From contig CACZXZ010000005.1 in assembly GCA_902785325.1 (NCBI GenBank), positions 26,128 through 90,127 on the forward strand: a DNA stretch of 64,000 nucleotides, written 5' to 3'. The position numbers and the translations under genes are program-made. Position 1 is the first letter of the stretch; each line of letters starts with the position of its first letter. The notes beneath the pieces are model-generated. The model saw nothing but the letters and a program-made list of their open reading frames with translations, made no database searches and was not told the origin of the DNA. Shown piece by piece: positions 9,171 through 17,569 of this stretch. This DNA is from an uncultured Succinivibrio sp. (GTDB lineage Bacteria; Pseudomonadota; Gammaproteobacteria; Enterobacterales; Succinivibrionaceae).

Positions 9171-10044
9171 AATTTAGATCTCCTTTGGTAAAAATCTTTT
9201 CCTTGTCAGTATCAATAACTTCAGCATTTTGATTGATTTTATAATTACTCTGTTCTAAAACTGAAAAATCATCATTTTGAACCTTGTTTAATCTATGGTT
9301 AACTTGTCTTTTAATCATATACAGACGTTCTGAGTATTCCACAGGAGCACACAGAGTATTAAATCTTTCTATTTTTTCATTTTTAATTAAGTTATTGATA
9401 GTAATAAATATTTTTAAATGAGGTAAGGTATCATTAAGAATACCAAACTCTTTTTCAATTTTTTCATTTAAGGCACTTTTTTCAAAGGCATTTTTAGATG
9501 CAAGAATAATGGCTTGTTGATTTGGACCTCGTACAAGATCTAAACATGGTTTATATTTCATTACCGAAGTAAAGATCCCCATCAATTTATTCATGAATAC
9601 TTCATCAGTACAACCATAAGCATAATTGTAAGAGCTTGGAGAATAATCTAGAACCATAAATACGAAGTCTTTAAATTTTTCAGCATAAAAATCAAATAAT
9701 TGCTCATAATTATTTTCTAAAGCTTCATATATTTCTTTTACAGCTTTTTGATATTTATATTTAGAGTCAGTTTGTTTCATATTAGCCATTAAGACTTTAC
9801 TTAAACCATTTGCTAAGCCTTGTGTAAAGGAAGAACCAACCCCCAAACGTAAAATGATAGATTTATTGATATGTGTAAAATTAACTAAGGTAAACACTTC
9901 ATCATTTACAGCTTTATAAAAGCAATCAGCAAGATATAAACCGAATAAAGCTTTAAGGGCATCCAAGCCTGTAACTTCCTGTTTAGAAATATTTAAAATA
10001 CTTGGCAAATTAGTTTCTAATTCAGAAATTTTTAAACTAATCAT
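9163..10044 (-). CDS. Unrecognised 293-aa protein
   Basis: This protein is not recognised. It appears cytosolic and mainly helical, with several aromatic-rich segments and no signal peptide. Its 3' end overlaps the start of the 937-aa gene by 8 bp and its start abuts the stop of the 230-aa gene upstream, so the three are translationally coupled. It is probably an accessory to the large protein. Confidence 0.7.
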   Translation of the reverse strand: MISLKISELETNLPSILNISKQEVTGLDALKALFGLYLADCFYKAVNDEVFTLVNFTHINKSIILRLGVGSSFTQGLANGLSKVLMANMKQTDSKYKYQKAVKEIYEALENNYEQLFDFYAEKFKDFVFMVLDYSPSSYNYAYGCTDEVFMNKLMGIFTSVMKYKPCLDLVRGPNQQAIILASKNAFEKSALNEKIEKEFGILNDTLPHLKIFITINNLIKNEKIERFNTLCAPVEYSERLYMIKRQVNHRLNKVQNDDFSVLEQSNYKINQNAEVIDTDKEKIFTKGDLNYA

Positions 10045-10737
10045 TTAATTTCTCCTTAAAAAACTAAAGAAACCTTTAGCTTTTTTCTCTTTCTTTACAG
10101 CCTTATGTCTTGTTGATACAGGTTTAGCTTTTTCATAACGTGAAGTCATAAAACCTTGGCAAGATCCTTTAAATAATTCTTCAGCATGTTCATCGAATTG
10201 TTGAGCATATTGCTCACCTAAATAATTGATATGTTCAAAGAAATTCATGATAAATAATTTAGCAATATCACTTTTTAATTCTTGATCATCTGTATTAGGA
10301 AGATCTTTAAAACGAGGATCTTTCCTTTTATAAGGATGATCTTTAGCTTTTCTTAAATCAGTAACTAAAAAATTTTCTACACTTCTACCAGGAAATCTAT
10401 CTTCATAAAAATCATAAATTAAGGCAGAATGTTCGTCATAAAATTTTGCTAATTTATCATCAGTTGCCACTTCACCAAATTGATTTTCTAAAGCTTTATC
10501 AAAAGACTTATTTAGCCACGGCATAGCATTAACAATTTTTTCAGCTTCTTTTAAAAACTCAAAAAAGGAAAGCTCTTTTCCTTCATCTACTTGTAAAAAA
10601 TCCATTACTTCATCGAAAGCTTCAGGATAGGAAGTTGCACATTCAAAATGTTTTCTTACTACACTATCTTCGACATCACAATGAGTGTCATAAGCCATTT
10701 CATCGAATAAAGCATAAATTGATTCTTGTTCTTGCAT
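10045..10737 (-). CDS. Unrecognised 230-aa acidic protein with basic tail
   Basis: This protein is not recognised. It is acidic over residues 1-190, with helical aromatic-rich stretches, and ends in a very basic tail (KAVKKEKKAKGFFSFLRRN) that could contact nucleic acid or membrane. It is the first gene of a tight three-gene run (230 aa, 293 aa, 937 aa). A strong stem-loop (10758-10787) separates it from the upstream DUF5710-repeat gene. Confidence 0.7.
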   Translation of the reverse strand: MQEQESIYALFDEMAYDTHCDVEDSVVRKHFECATSYPEAFDEVMDFLQVDEGKELSFFEFLKEAEKIVNAMPWLNKSFDKALENQFGEVATDDKLAKFYDEHSALIYDFYEDRFPGRSVENFLVTDLRKAKDHPYKRKDPRFKDLPNTDDQELKSDIAKLFIMNFFEHINYLGEQYAQQFDEHAEELFKGSCQGFMTSRYEKAKPVSTRHKAVKKEKKAKGFFSFLRRN

Positions 10738-10757
10738 ACTTATAACTAAACCTTAGA

Positions 10758-10787
10758 CTAACCTAGGCGAAAACTCACCTAGGTTAG
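10758..10787. other. Perfect 10-bp stem-loop between two genes
   Basis: CTAACCTAGG (10758-10767) pairs perfectly with CCTAGGTTAG (10778-10787) around a 10-base loop. It lies between the 330-aa gene and the 230-aa gene on the minus strand. No T-run follows, so an mRNA processing or stability element, or a protein-binding site, is as likely as termination. Confidence 0.5.
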
Positions 10788-10795
10788 ACATCATA

Positions 10796-11788
10796 CTAAA
10801 GAGAACGAGATTTCTTTTTCTCTTGCTTTTGAACATGAGTCTGAGTCTTTTTCTCAGTAACACCACATAAAGCCTCACGTTCCTTAGTTGACATGTATCT
10901 GTTATTATCCATGTCATCCATGTTCTTAAAACAAGTGGTATTTAACACTACCTTCTGTAAGTCCTTATTTTGAGCGATAGCATCCTTCTCAACTTTCCAA
11001 ATACCATCCTCAACATAAGTTGCAGTATTGTTTAAGATTGGATGATTCTTATAAGAAGCTACAAAGATCACCTTGTCATCATTAACCACAGGCTCTTGGG
11101 ATTTTGTCATGGCATTTTCTTTGCGTTGCTCATGCTCAGCTAATAACTTCTTACCAACCTCAGCATCGAACTTCTTGCCGATAATAGCCTTATCCTTAGC
11201 TTGTAATGGCTTATTAGCCTTTACATCCTCGTAGTTAGCAAACACATCAAATTTGGCAATATCAGGGTGGGCTGAAGCAATCTTATCAGCAGGAATACTC
11301 CATACTTTAGCTTGACCTAACCACTTTGCACCTTCGGTCTGATGAAATACAGCTACATGCTCCTTATCAGACTTAACATAATAGTAAGCCTTCTTTGGTG
11401 CTTCCTTTTGCTCTGAAGCTTGCTCTTTAGCTTCTTGAGCCTCAGTTTCAGGATGTGACTTAGCCCAGTTAGCTTGATGTGCTTCATATTCTTTAAATAC
11501 TTTTTCACCTAATTGCTTAGTGTAAGCAGTACCGATACTGTTTTTAACGGTATCATCTAATTGATTACCACCCTTAGTAAAGAACTCTTCACGATTAGGA
11601 TATAAAGGATAATCCTTTAAACCAGGATGTGCAGTAGTTAAAGCATCCTTCTCAATCATCCAAAGTTTAGACTTTGCACTAAAGAAACAATTAGCTGAAT
11701 GATGTGCTACATTCTGAAACTTCTCAAAAGCCTCTGACTTTGGCATTGGAGCTCTAATGTAAACATACTCTTTATTTTCTTTATCCAT
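10796..11788 (-). CDS. Protein with three DUF5710-like repeats
   Basis: This 330-aa protein shows three related modules of about 60 residues: near 8-70 (YVYIRAPMPKSEAFEKFQNV, then KLWMIEKDAL), 133-195 (AYYYVKSDKEHVAVFHQTEG, then KVWSIPADKI) and 240-300 (VIFVASYKN, then GIWKVEKDAI). Each has a beta-strand, a helix and a W-[KMS]-[IV] strand, as in the DUF5710 module, and matches the first 50 residues of the 937-aa protein. Charged linkers separate the modules. The function of the module is unknown; it is commonly seen at the ends of plasmid DNA-processing proteins. Confidence 0.6.
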   Translation of the reverse strand: MDKENKEYVYIRAPMPKSEAFEKFQNVAHHSANCFFSAKSKLWMIEKDALTTAHPGLKDYPLYPNREEFFTKGGNQLDDTVKNSIGTAYTKQLGEKVFKEYEAHQANWAKSHPETEAQEAKEQASEQKEAPKKAYYYVKSDKEHVAVFHQTEGAKWLGQAKVWSIPADKIASAHPDIAKFDVFANYEDVKANKPLQAKDKAIIGKKFDAEVGKKLLAEHEQRKENAMTKSQEPVVNDDKVIFVASYKNHPILNNTATYVEDGIWKVEKDAIAQNKDLQKVVLNTTCFKNMDDMDNNRYMSTKEREALCGVTEKKTQTHVQKQEKKKSRSL

Positions 11789-12126
11789 AATAAATATCCT
11801 TGCTTACGCATTAAAAATTAAAGATCAAAAATAAACAAAGCAATACACTATAAAAATAACTTATAGCATATTGCTTTATTCATTAAACAAAAATTATCTT
11901 TCATTTTAATCCTTTATCAATTCATCATTGATAACTCTTTACCACAGAACAACTTAGGGAAAATCATTATTTCCATGAAAAGTTATAATATTTTTGATAA
12001 AACAAAAATAATTAAACTTCTGTTACTACTATATTAGCACAGCACAGCAATTTTTCAAGAAATTTTTATGCTTTTAATCACGAAATTATAGATTATATTT
12101 TTTTGTCATTACAAATTTTCATAATG
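11789..12126 (-). promoter_or_regulatory. Gene-free leader with a minus-strand promoter
   Basis: This 338-bp gap upstream of the DUF5710-repeat gene has a good minus-strand promoter. TTGAAA (12053-12058) and TAATAT (12031-12036) are separated by 16 bp. The spacer contains repeated AGCAC/CAGCA units. Transcripts from it would have a leader of about 235 nt. A one-mismatch copy of the element palindrome (TTGTCATTACAA, 12103-12114) lies just past the stop of the Panacea gene. No credible gene was seen. Confidence 0.5.
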
Positions 12127-12591
12127 CTAAACAGGCTCTAATAAAGTCTTAAAATATTCAGCAATTAAATTATCGGCAATCACTATATGTACCTTACGAC
12201 CACCTTTAGTAGCTTGATCCCAAGGACCTTCTTCGGTTTTGGTCCAATTAACTAAAGTGCCAGCGTTATATTTTCCAAACATATCAATAGTAATCTCAAT
12301 GATGTGTTTTTGTAATGATGTTAACTTATTTTCAACCTTTTCTTTATGAGCTAATAAGGCTTCTACGATACCATCTGCTGAATGTAGATTATAAATACTA
12401 GTAAAGACAGGTCCATGAGGTTGAGCAATTGGATGTTCTTTACAAATCCTTTCTCCTGAGGTTGCTAATACAGCTCCATAAACACAAAACACCAATTTTT
12501 GTATCTTAGTTAAATTTACAAAGAAATTCTTATTAGCACATGCTTTTGTGATGTAAGAAGCAACATCAATAACATCAAGTTCTAAAGACAT
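12127..12591 (-). CDS. Panacea (SocA/DUF4065-like) domain protein
   Basis: This 154-aa protein has the Panacea signature: LTKIQKLVFCVYGAVLA near residues 28-44, then PIAQPHGPVFTSIYN near 54-68. Panacea proteins are usually antitoxins in type II toxin-antitoxin pairs, or proteolytic adaptors like SocA. No obvious toxin is adjacent. Its upstream neighbour is the remnant of a large cassette protein (12619-12759) and the 103-aa gene. It may act alone or neutralise something encoded elsewhere. A second Panacea protein is at 26804. Confidence 0.75.
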   Translation of the reverse strand: MSLELDVIDVASYITKACANKNFFVNLTKIQKLVFCVYGAVLATSGERICKEHPIAQPHGPVFTSIYNLHSADGIVEALLAHKEKVENKLTSLQKHIIEITIDMFGKYNAGTLVNWTKTEEGPWDQATKGGRKVHIVIADNLIAEYFKTLLEPV

Positions 12592-12618
12592 TTAAACACC
12601 TTTATTGATTTATATTCT

Positions 12619-12759
12619 TTAAGGGCGACCTCTTCTATTACCAGTCGTTAACTCTAAGTTAAGTTGTTCATCTTTAAAATACATTAGATTTTTAATATAG
12701 TTATCTACTAATTCTTTATCAACAGCTTTTCCATTAGAAAAGCTTGAATTAGAACTCAC
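12619..12759 (-). pseudogene. Internally deleted remnant of the large cassette gene (copy A)
   Basis: A 46-codon frame starts at a GTG overlapping the end of the 103-aa gene, exactly where intact large genes begin. It then jumps straight to a C-terminus (NGKAVDKELVDNYIKNLMYF, then NLELTTG) matching that of the protein at 24265 (NGKAIDQKLISSFEKNLKYL, then NLELTTG). The roughly 250 codons between are gone but the frame stays open, so a short peptide could still be made. This supports origin by internal deletion of a full two-gene cassette. Confidence 0.7.
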
Positions 12760-13060
12760 CAGGAAACTCCTTCTTTGCATCTGATAAATTTAGATACATA
12801 ACAGATTTTATTCCTAAAGTATTTTTAATATGATACGCATAGCGAGGATCTGTTGGAATTATTGACATTAATTTTTCAGCTTCCTTTGATTTGTGAGCTT
12901 TTAAAAGAACATCAACATTTTCTAAAGATGCTATTAATTCAGATTCACTCATTTCTACATCCAATTCTTCACGTAAGCGAAAGTACTCTTTCCACTCGTC
13001 CTCAGTCATCTGATTTAAAGGTTCATTCCACCCCTTCGGTTTATGATCCATGTTAGTCAT
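12749..13060 (-). CDS. Small cassette protein, 103 aa (copy A)
   Basis: This is one of five paralogues in the element. The N-terminus (HKPKGWNEPLNQMTEDEWKE, then YFRLREELDVE) and C-terminus (VMYLNLSDAKKEFPGEF) are almost invariant across the family, while residues about 40-75 differ. No known fold is recognised; it looks helical and soluble. The ribosome binding site is GGAGAA. Its partner gene has decayed to a remnant, so the small gene has outlived the large one here. Function unknown. Confidence 0.8.
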   Translation of the reverse strand: MTNMDHKPKGWNEPLNQMTEDEWKEYFRLREELDVEMSESELIASLENVDVLLKAHKSKEAEKLMSIIPTDPRYAYHIKNTLGIKSVMYLNLSDAKKEFPGEF

Positions 13061-13088
13061 CGTAATTCTCCTTAATACAATAAAATCT

Positions 13089-13213
13089 TTAAACTAAAGT
13101 TAGTTTAGGTTTAAAGCTTTTTTCTATTCTTGTACCAGTAGTTCCTTTTGTGTAAGACTTGTTTTAAGGTGATTCATTGTTCTGCTTGCTTCATTATATC
13201 TTTTAGAACTCAC
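13089..13213 (-). pseudogene. Deleted and frameshifted remnant of the large cassette gene (copy B)
   Basis: From a GTG overlapping the end of the upstream 103-aa gene, the sequence encodes SKRYNEASRTMNHLKTSLTQ, nearly identical to an internal stretch of the protein at 24265. It then switches frame to GTTGTRIEKSFKPKLTLV, that protein's C-terminus. The original reading frame stops early. At least two segments of the ancestral gene are missing and the junction is frameshifted, so this copy is dead. Confidence 0.75.
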
Positions 13214-13514
13214 CAGGGAACTCCTTCTTTGCATCTGATAAGTTTAAATACATAACTTCCTTTAAACCTAAACCAATCTTAATTTTGTAAGCTAAACGAG
13301 GATCAGTAGGGATCTTTGCTAAAAGTTCTTCTGCTTCACGGTCTTGTTTATTTTTTAAATACTCATTAATCTTTAATAAAGCTTCGTCTAATTCTGCTTC
13401 AGTGTACTCTACATCCAACTCTTCACGTAAACGGAAGTACTCTTTCCATTCTTCTTCTGTCATACGGTTTAAAGGCTCGTTCCAACCATTTGGCTTGTGT
13501 TGCATGTCAGTCAT
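13203..13514 (-). CDS. Small cassette protein, 103 aa (copy B)
   Basis: This is a paralogue of the proteins at 12749, 23926, 25202 and 26425. It has the conserved head (QHKPNGWNEPLNRMTEEEW) and tail (KEVMYLNLSDAKKEFPGEF), with a variable acidic/basic middle. A strong ribosome binding site (AAGGAGAATAGCT) precedes the ATG and a near-consensus promoter lies just upstream. It is intact although its large partner is a pseudogene, suggesting selection to keep the small gene. Confidence 0.8.
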   Translation of the reverse strand: MTDMQHKPNGWNEPLNRMTEEEWKEYFRLREELDVEYTEAELDEALLKINEYLKNKQDREAEELLAKIPTDPRLAYKIKIGLGLKEVMYLNLSDAKKEFPGEF

Positions 13515-13547
13515 AGCTATTCTCCTTAAAATTCCTTACCTATATCT

Positions 13548-13575
13548 ATTATAGTATATTAAACCTAATTTTCAA
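13548..13575 (-). promoter_or_regulatory. Promoter for cassette copies B and A
   Basis: On the minus strand TTGAAA (13570-13575) and TATAAT (13548-13553) are separated by 16 bp, with the element-typical TACTATAATAGA context. It lies about 35 bp upstream of the copy B start codon. Confidence 0.65.
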
Positions 13576-13580
13576 TCTGA

Positions 13581-14918
13581 TTAGATATGTTTCTTTAACC
13601 AGCTAACCTGATCTTTGACTTTCAATTTCTTTAAATTGGTAACAATATGATCCATAACATCTTCTTTACGCTCTAAGTTTTGATCTAACAATTCTTCAAG
13701 ACCAATATCTTGTGCTTTTAAATAATAGTAGTTAACTGTATCAGCCTCTTGTCCTAAACGATAAACACGAGCTTCAGCTTGTTGCATCTGAGCCATATCC
13801 CAAGTTCTATCAGCAAAAATAATGTTATTACAGAATTGAAGATTTAAGCCAAAAGCACCACAGCCATAGCTTAAATATAAGCATTTAGCATTAGTCTTTT
13901 TAAATTTATCTAACTCTTTTTCTCTTTGCTCTTTATTCATCGAACCAATAATTTTTAAGGCAGACTTTGGAATACCACCTAAAAACTTGGTAAATATCAC
14001 TACTTTACCATCAATTTTTTCTAATAATTTCTCAATAGCAAGACTTCTACTAGCAGAACAGCTTAAACAAGAGTGGCACAAAGTAATTAGATTCATTACA
14101 GAATTACGCTCTTCTTGCTTCTTTTTAAGTTGTTCTTCAGGATCTAACTCAGTGTTATTTTCAATCTTAGAAGTTTTTTCTTCTAATTTATCTAATTCAT
14201 CAAAGTACTTATTTTTAAGTTTTTCATATTCATTTAAATCGTCAAAAGTAAGATCATAGAATACAGTTTGATAATTCTTTTGTACGTCTAATTCTAATTT
14301 AGCATCAAAAATATAAGGTTGAATCCTAGAAATCAAATGAGGAATATTATACTGATCTAAAATCATGCCTTTATTTTTACCTTCACTAAAGTAAGAGCAA
14401 TACTTATTTCTAAAAGACCAGTAATTTTCATTAAGAATTAAAGGAGATAAAAATTCCATTTGGGAATAAACATCTAATACGTTTTTACTCATAGGAGTAC
14501 CGTTTAGAATAAGCTTATATTGAGCCATTGAACCAATTTCAATTATTCTTTTAGTTCTCTTAGCTTGTAAATTCTTGATTTTTAAACTTTCATCTACTAC
14601 CACAAAGAGATTATGAAAAGGCTTTAATTCTTCAAGTAATTCATTATAAATTCTTTCACTTTGTCCAATCGATTCACAGCCTATTACTTTTAAAGGCAAA
14701 TTTGGTTGCCATTTTTGCTGTTCTTTTTCAATTTCAGATTTTAAAGAGCAAGGGCAGATCCATAAAAAGTAATCGCATCTAGCTACTCTATCAGCCATCA
14801 GATCTAAAGCAACTTTAGTTTTACCTGTACCCATAGACATAAATAAAGCACCGACCTTTAAACGTCTTAACTTAGCAAAAGCTTGAGCTTGAATAGGTGT
14901 ATTTTCATTCTTAGACAT
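13581..14918 (-). CDS. SNF2-family DNA-dependent ATPase/helicase
   Basis: This 445-aa two-lobed superfamily 2 helicase has Walker A GTGKT at residues 30-34, a motif II of DES type (VVVDES), motif III LNGTPMSKN, and motif VI QAEARVYRLGQ, typical of SNF2/SWI2 proteins from phages and mobile elements. The second lobe includes KVVIFTKF and GLNLQFCNNIIFADR. A charged coiled-coil insertion lies between the lobes. It has no fused nuclease or methylase. It probably remodels protein-DNA complexes in element replication or repair. It follows the 138-aa gene with a 1-bp gap. Confidence 0.88.
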   Translation of the reverse strand: MSKNENTPIQAQAFAKLRRLKVGALFMSMGTGKTKVALDLMADRVARCDYFLWICPCSLKSEIEKEQQKWQPNLPLKVIGCESIGQSERIYNELLEELKPFHNLFVVVDESLKIKNLQAKRTKRIIEIGSMAQYKLILNGTPMSKNVLDVYSQMEFLSPLILNENYWSFRNKYCSYFSEGKNKGMILDQYNIPHLISRIQPYIFDAKLELDVQKNYQTVFYDLTFDDLNEYEKLKNKYFDELDKLEEKTSKIENNTELDPEEQLKKKQEERNSVMNLITLCHSCLSCSASRSLAIEKLLEKIDGKVVIFTKFLGGIPKSALKIIGSMNKEQREKELDKFKKTNAKCLYLSYGCGAFGLNLQFCNNIIFADRTWDMAQMQQAEARVYRLGQEADTVNYYYLKAQDIGLEELLDQNLERKEDVMDHIVTNLKKLKVKDQVSWLKKHI

Positions 14919-14919
14919 T

Positions 14920-15336
14920 TTATTGCTCCTCTAAAGGATCGTGTTCATGTTGATAGTCAGGATCGATAAGACATTCAGGAATAGTTACATCGGTTAAAGG
15001 CTCTAACTCAGGAGGTGTATATTTAACATTACAACCTTGTTTAGTAAATAAAGAAAAGACTTTTTCTTCTTGATCAAAATGATCTTCAATTTCTGAACCT
15101 GTAACAGATATAGATTCTATTTCTTCCCACTCTCCATCGACTAATTCTGATTTTCTTAAAGTAAAGTTCCAATTTTCTGTATAGCTAATACTTTTAGATG
15201 ACGAATATTGATCATCAAATACCATCTTTTTTGGATGAAAAAAGTAATAACCATCAGAAGTAACGATACGATAAGAATTAGCTCCGATGCTAAATTTGGT
15301 ATTAGCAGGTAATCGTAAAGTCTTAAACTCAGACAT
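14920..15336 (-). CDS. Unrecognised 138-aa acidic protein
   Basis: This protein is not recognised. The first half is beta-rich (TLRLPANTKFSIGANSYRIV, then DGYYFF) and the C-terminal third is strongly acidic and Pro-rich. The RBS is AAGGAGA and a promoter lies immediately upstream. It is one base from the SNF2 helicase gene, so the two are almost certainly co-expressed. It could be a helicase partner or a DNA mimic, but that is speculation. Confidence 0.65.
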   Translation of the reverse strand: MSEFKTLRLPANTKFSIGANSYRIVTSDGYYFFHPKKMVFDDQYSSSKSISYTENWNFTLRKSELVDGEWEEIESISVTGSEIEDHFDQEEKVFSLFTKQGCNVKYTPPELEPLTDVTIPECLIDPDYQHEHDPLEEQ

Positions 15337-15367
15337 GAATTAAATCTCCTTAAATTCATTTTACTCT

Positions 15368-15396
15368 ATTATAGTATATTTTATAACAAATTACAA
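15368..15396 (-). promoter_or_regulatory. Promoter for the 138-aa/SNF2 gene pair
   Basis: On the minus strand TTGTAA (15391-15396) and TATAAT (15368-15373) are 17 bp apart, within the recurrent TACTATAATAGA context. Confidence 0.65.
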
Positions 15397-16019
15397 TTTT
15401 CGGCGCAATCTTTCTCTTTCTTTCCTTTTGTTTCAGATCTCATAGTGAAAATTATTTAAGCTCTTTTCTTTTAAAGAGTAGAGATTTATTTATTGAAAAT
15501 AAATTATTACGGAACAAACCGAGTTCTGCTAAAGAACGAGGTGTTCCCTTTATTTAATACTTTAGTTAACTTTATGATCTACTGTATCGTTACTATATCC
15601 TCCAAAAATTTTAAAATTTTCCCTAATTTTTCCTTTATAATACAGTAGGTTAATCACAAAATTTTGCTTTTTCTAAATCTCATAGAAATCAAGATTATTC
15701 TTACCTATTACTAAATATTTTTGAGGTGTTAAGAAAAAAGTTTTAAACAAAAATTGGTATTTCTAACGCTTAAAGAATCCACAAGTAAAAGAATAATTTA
15801 TTAAACACCTTAATTTAAATAAAAAAACATTAAGTGAAGGTAAATCTTAAAAATAAGAAAATTTAAGCTAATAGTCTAAATAAATGACTTCTTATTAAGC
15901 TAAATTTCATGATTGAAGGTAGTAATTTAAGAAAATTTAAAAAAATTAGACATGACAAATTCTCCAATCAATTTCTTGATTAGAGTTCTTTCAACTTGAA
16001 ACTAAGAATTTAGATTAAG
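15397..16019. other. Gene-free 620-bp AT-rich region, possible origin or RNA locus
   Basis: No credible gene is seen in this stretch between the helicase pair and a possible replication initiator. It holds CTCTTT/AAAGAG (15461-15478) and a structured hairpin at 15511-15547. It also has distant arms CTACTGTA (15579-15586) and TACAGTAG (15641-15648), a 16-bp palindrome AAAATTTTAAAATTTT (15605-15620), and AGGTGTT/AACACCT arms (15724-15730, 15804-15810). AT-richness, clustered inverted repeats and the nearby rep-like and par genes fit an origin of replication, but no iteron series was found. Confidence 0.4.
15511..15547. other. Structured hairpin with tandem G-A internal loop
   Basis: The order is GGAACA, AA bulge, CC, GA, GTTCT, loop GCTAA, AGAAC, GA, GG, TGTTCC. 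This gives a 6-bp outer stem, a 2-bp stem, a symmetrical GA/GA internal loop able to form tandem sheared pairs, and a 5-bp stem. Flanking AATAAA and TTTATT could extend it. It is more elaborate than an ordinary terminator and has no T-run. It could be part of an origin, an antisense RNA or a structured leader. Confidence 0.4.
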
Positions 16020-17261
16020 CTACTGAAAGATTGCTTTTAATTCATCGTTCGCTTGATTAGACAACTGTTCTCGTTGTTCAGGAGGAAGATCACTCATTTT
16101 TACGGTTACACCATTTATATCGATGCATAGTTCGTCACTATAAGCTTTGTTGTTTGCTTGATTAGCTTCTTTGGCTTGTGTATTTAGGTTTTGATTTTTA
16201 AGTGATTTCTTATGTTTTAAACTCTTATATTCACCCTTAGTAAAACGCTTAAATAATGAACTTATATAACATAAAGCTTTACTTGGAGCATTTTTAACCT
16301 TTTCAAATAATTCCATACAAACATATTGCATGATTATTTTATAAGGCTCAGTTAGAGATGTAAAACCTTGTTCAAAGAATTTTACAGCACGATTATAATA
16401 AGCTGAAACATTAGAAGCACTGATTCCAAATTCGATTAAAGCTTTCTTAATTGCTCTTTTATGTAAAATTACATATTTTTCTTTTAATTTAAGATCTTCA
16501 ATACGTTGATTGATAAAGGCTTCAGCTTTGGCTAAATCGAAATCTTTTTTATTAAAACACTGATTAAAATACAGATCTTTGTGATCATCAAAATCCTGAG
16601 AGATAGTACTATACATACTTTCACGAGAAATTTTATAAACTAATAAATAAATTAGAAATTCAGAACCAACCTTTAATTTCTCGAGATGTTTAGATAACTC
16701 TTTTGGCATTTCAAAAAAGTGACCATCATTATTTCGATATAACGCAATTAATTTATCAGTAATTTCAAATTCAAAATGACCATAATCGTCTTTGATGATT
16801 GTAATTAGCTTTGATTTTGCTAATAAATTAAATACAGATACAGTTCTAGCATAGGCTGTTTTTGCAGAAATATGAGAAAAAGCTGTTTTTGCTAAAACAT
16901 TAAGATTTACTACTCTTCTATTTAATTCTTTTGCATCTTTTGGCTCTGAAGCTGTATCAGAAGTAATACTTTGTTTTTCTAAAAATTCTTGCTTAACTTT
17001 CTGCTCTAATGCTTTAAAAGTGATTTTTTTATTAGGATCATAGCTTTTATTAAAAGCATCATGCCTAAAAATATAGTTAAGTAAGATATTAGCATCTAAA
17101 GCTCTTTTAATGTTAGAAGAGTTACGCTTTTGTGCTGATTGCTGATCAGCTACTACTAATGTCGAAACCTTTTCTGATGAAACATGATTAAAGGTTTGAA
17201 TAAGATCTCTTAAAAGTGAGATACTGAAATTTGCCTTTGTAAAAGGCTCAATGTTAAACAT
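16020..17261 (-). CDS. Possible replication initiator
   Basis: This 413-aa protein is not clearly recognised. It is basic and helical with a helix-turn-helix-like centre (KAALIEFGIS-type segment near residues 260-290) and a lysine-rich region before an acidic tail ending PPEQREQLSNQANDELKAIF. Its place beside parB and parA, next to a gene-free hairpin-rich stretch, is where plasmids and replicating ICEs keep their initiator gene. That context is the main support. Direct repeats in its upstream region would fit autoregulation. A DNA-binding regulator is the alternative. Confidence 0.4.
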   Translation of the reverse strand: MFNIEPFTKANFSISLLRDLIQTFNHVSSEKVSTLVVADQQSAQKRNSSNIKRALDANILLNYIFRHDAFNKSYDPNKKITFKALEQKVKQEFLEKQSITSDTASEPKDAKELNRRVVNLNVLAKTAFSHISAKTAYARTVSVFNLLAKSKLITIIKDDYGHFEFEITDKLIALYRNNDGHFFEMPKELSKHLEKLKVGSEFLIYLLVYKISRESMYSTISQDFDDHKDLYFNQCFNKKDFDLAKAEAFINQRIEDLKLKEKYVILHKRAIKKALIEFGISASNVSAYYNRAVKFFEQGFTSLTEPYKIIMQYVCMELFEKVKNAPSKALCYISSLFKRFTKGEYKSLKHKKSLKNQNLNTQAKEANQANNKAYSDELCIDINGVTVKMSDLPPEQREQLSNQANDELKAIFQ

Positions 17262-17524
17262 TTTTATTTAACTCCATAAAAAACATAAAAATATACAAAA
17301 CAAAGACAAAGATGAAAATATAAAATTCATTAATGTTATAGCATATAGCCGATCTTAGATCAAATTAATTTAATAAATATTACTTTTACTAATTGATTTA
17401 TCGAATTATCTTTACTATAATAAAAATGCAATAAGATTACAGGGAAATAGTTTTATTGCTAGAACATTTTTATGTCCTAAAAACAAGAAAATATACAATA
17501 AAGATAAGATATTAAAATTCAAAA
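17262..17524. promoter_or_regulatory. Leader region with imperfect direct repeats
   Basis: This gap upstream of the possible initiator gene has two imperfect copies of an AAAATATACAA...AAAGA.AAGAT block (about 17288-17312 and 17488-17510), roughly 200 bp apart. It also has a small GATCT-T-AGATC inverted repeat near 17354. These could be initiator or regulator binding sites. No small gene was seen. Confidence 0.35.
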
Positions 17525-17557
17525 TAAAAAGGGTGAATGTTAAGTTCACCCTTTTTA
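17525..17557 (-). terminator. Terminator after parB
   Basis: GGGTGAA (17531-17537) pairs with TTCACCC (17545-17551) around a 7-base loop, with A-rich and T-rich flanks on either side, so it works best on the minus strand just past the parB stop. It separates the partition genes from the possible initiator gene. Confidence 0.85.
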
Positions 17558-17569
17558 TTTGTCTTAAAT

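Noticed and set aside
13987-14259. Plus-strand frame opposite the SNF2 helicase
   Set aside because: It is Ser/Leu-rich antisense translation with no start signal, inside a gene with clear helicase motifs.
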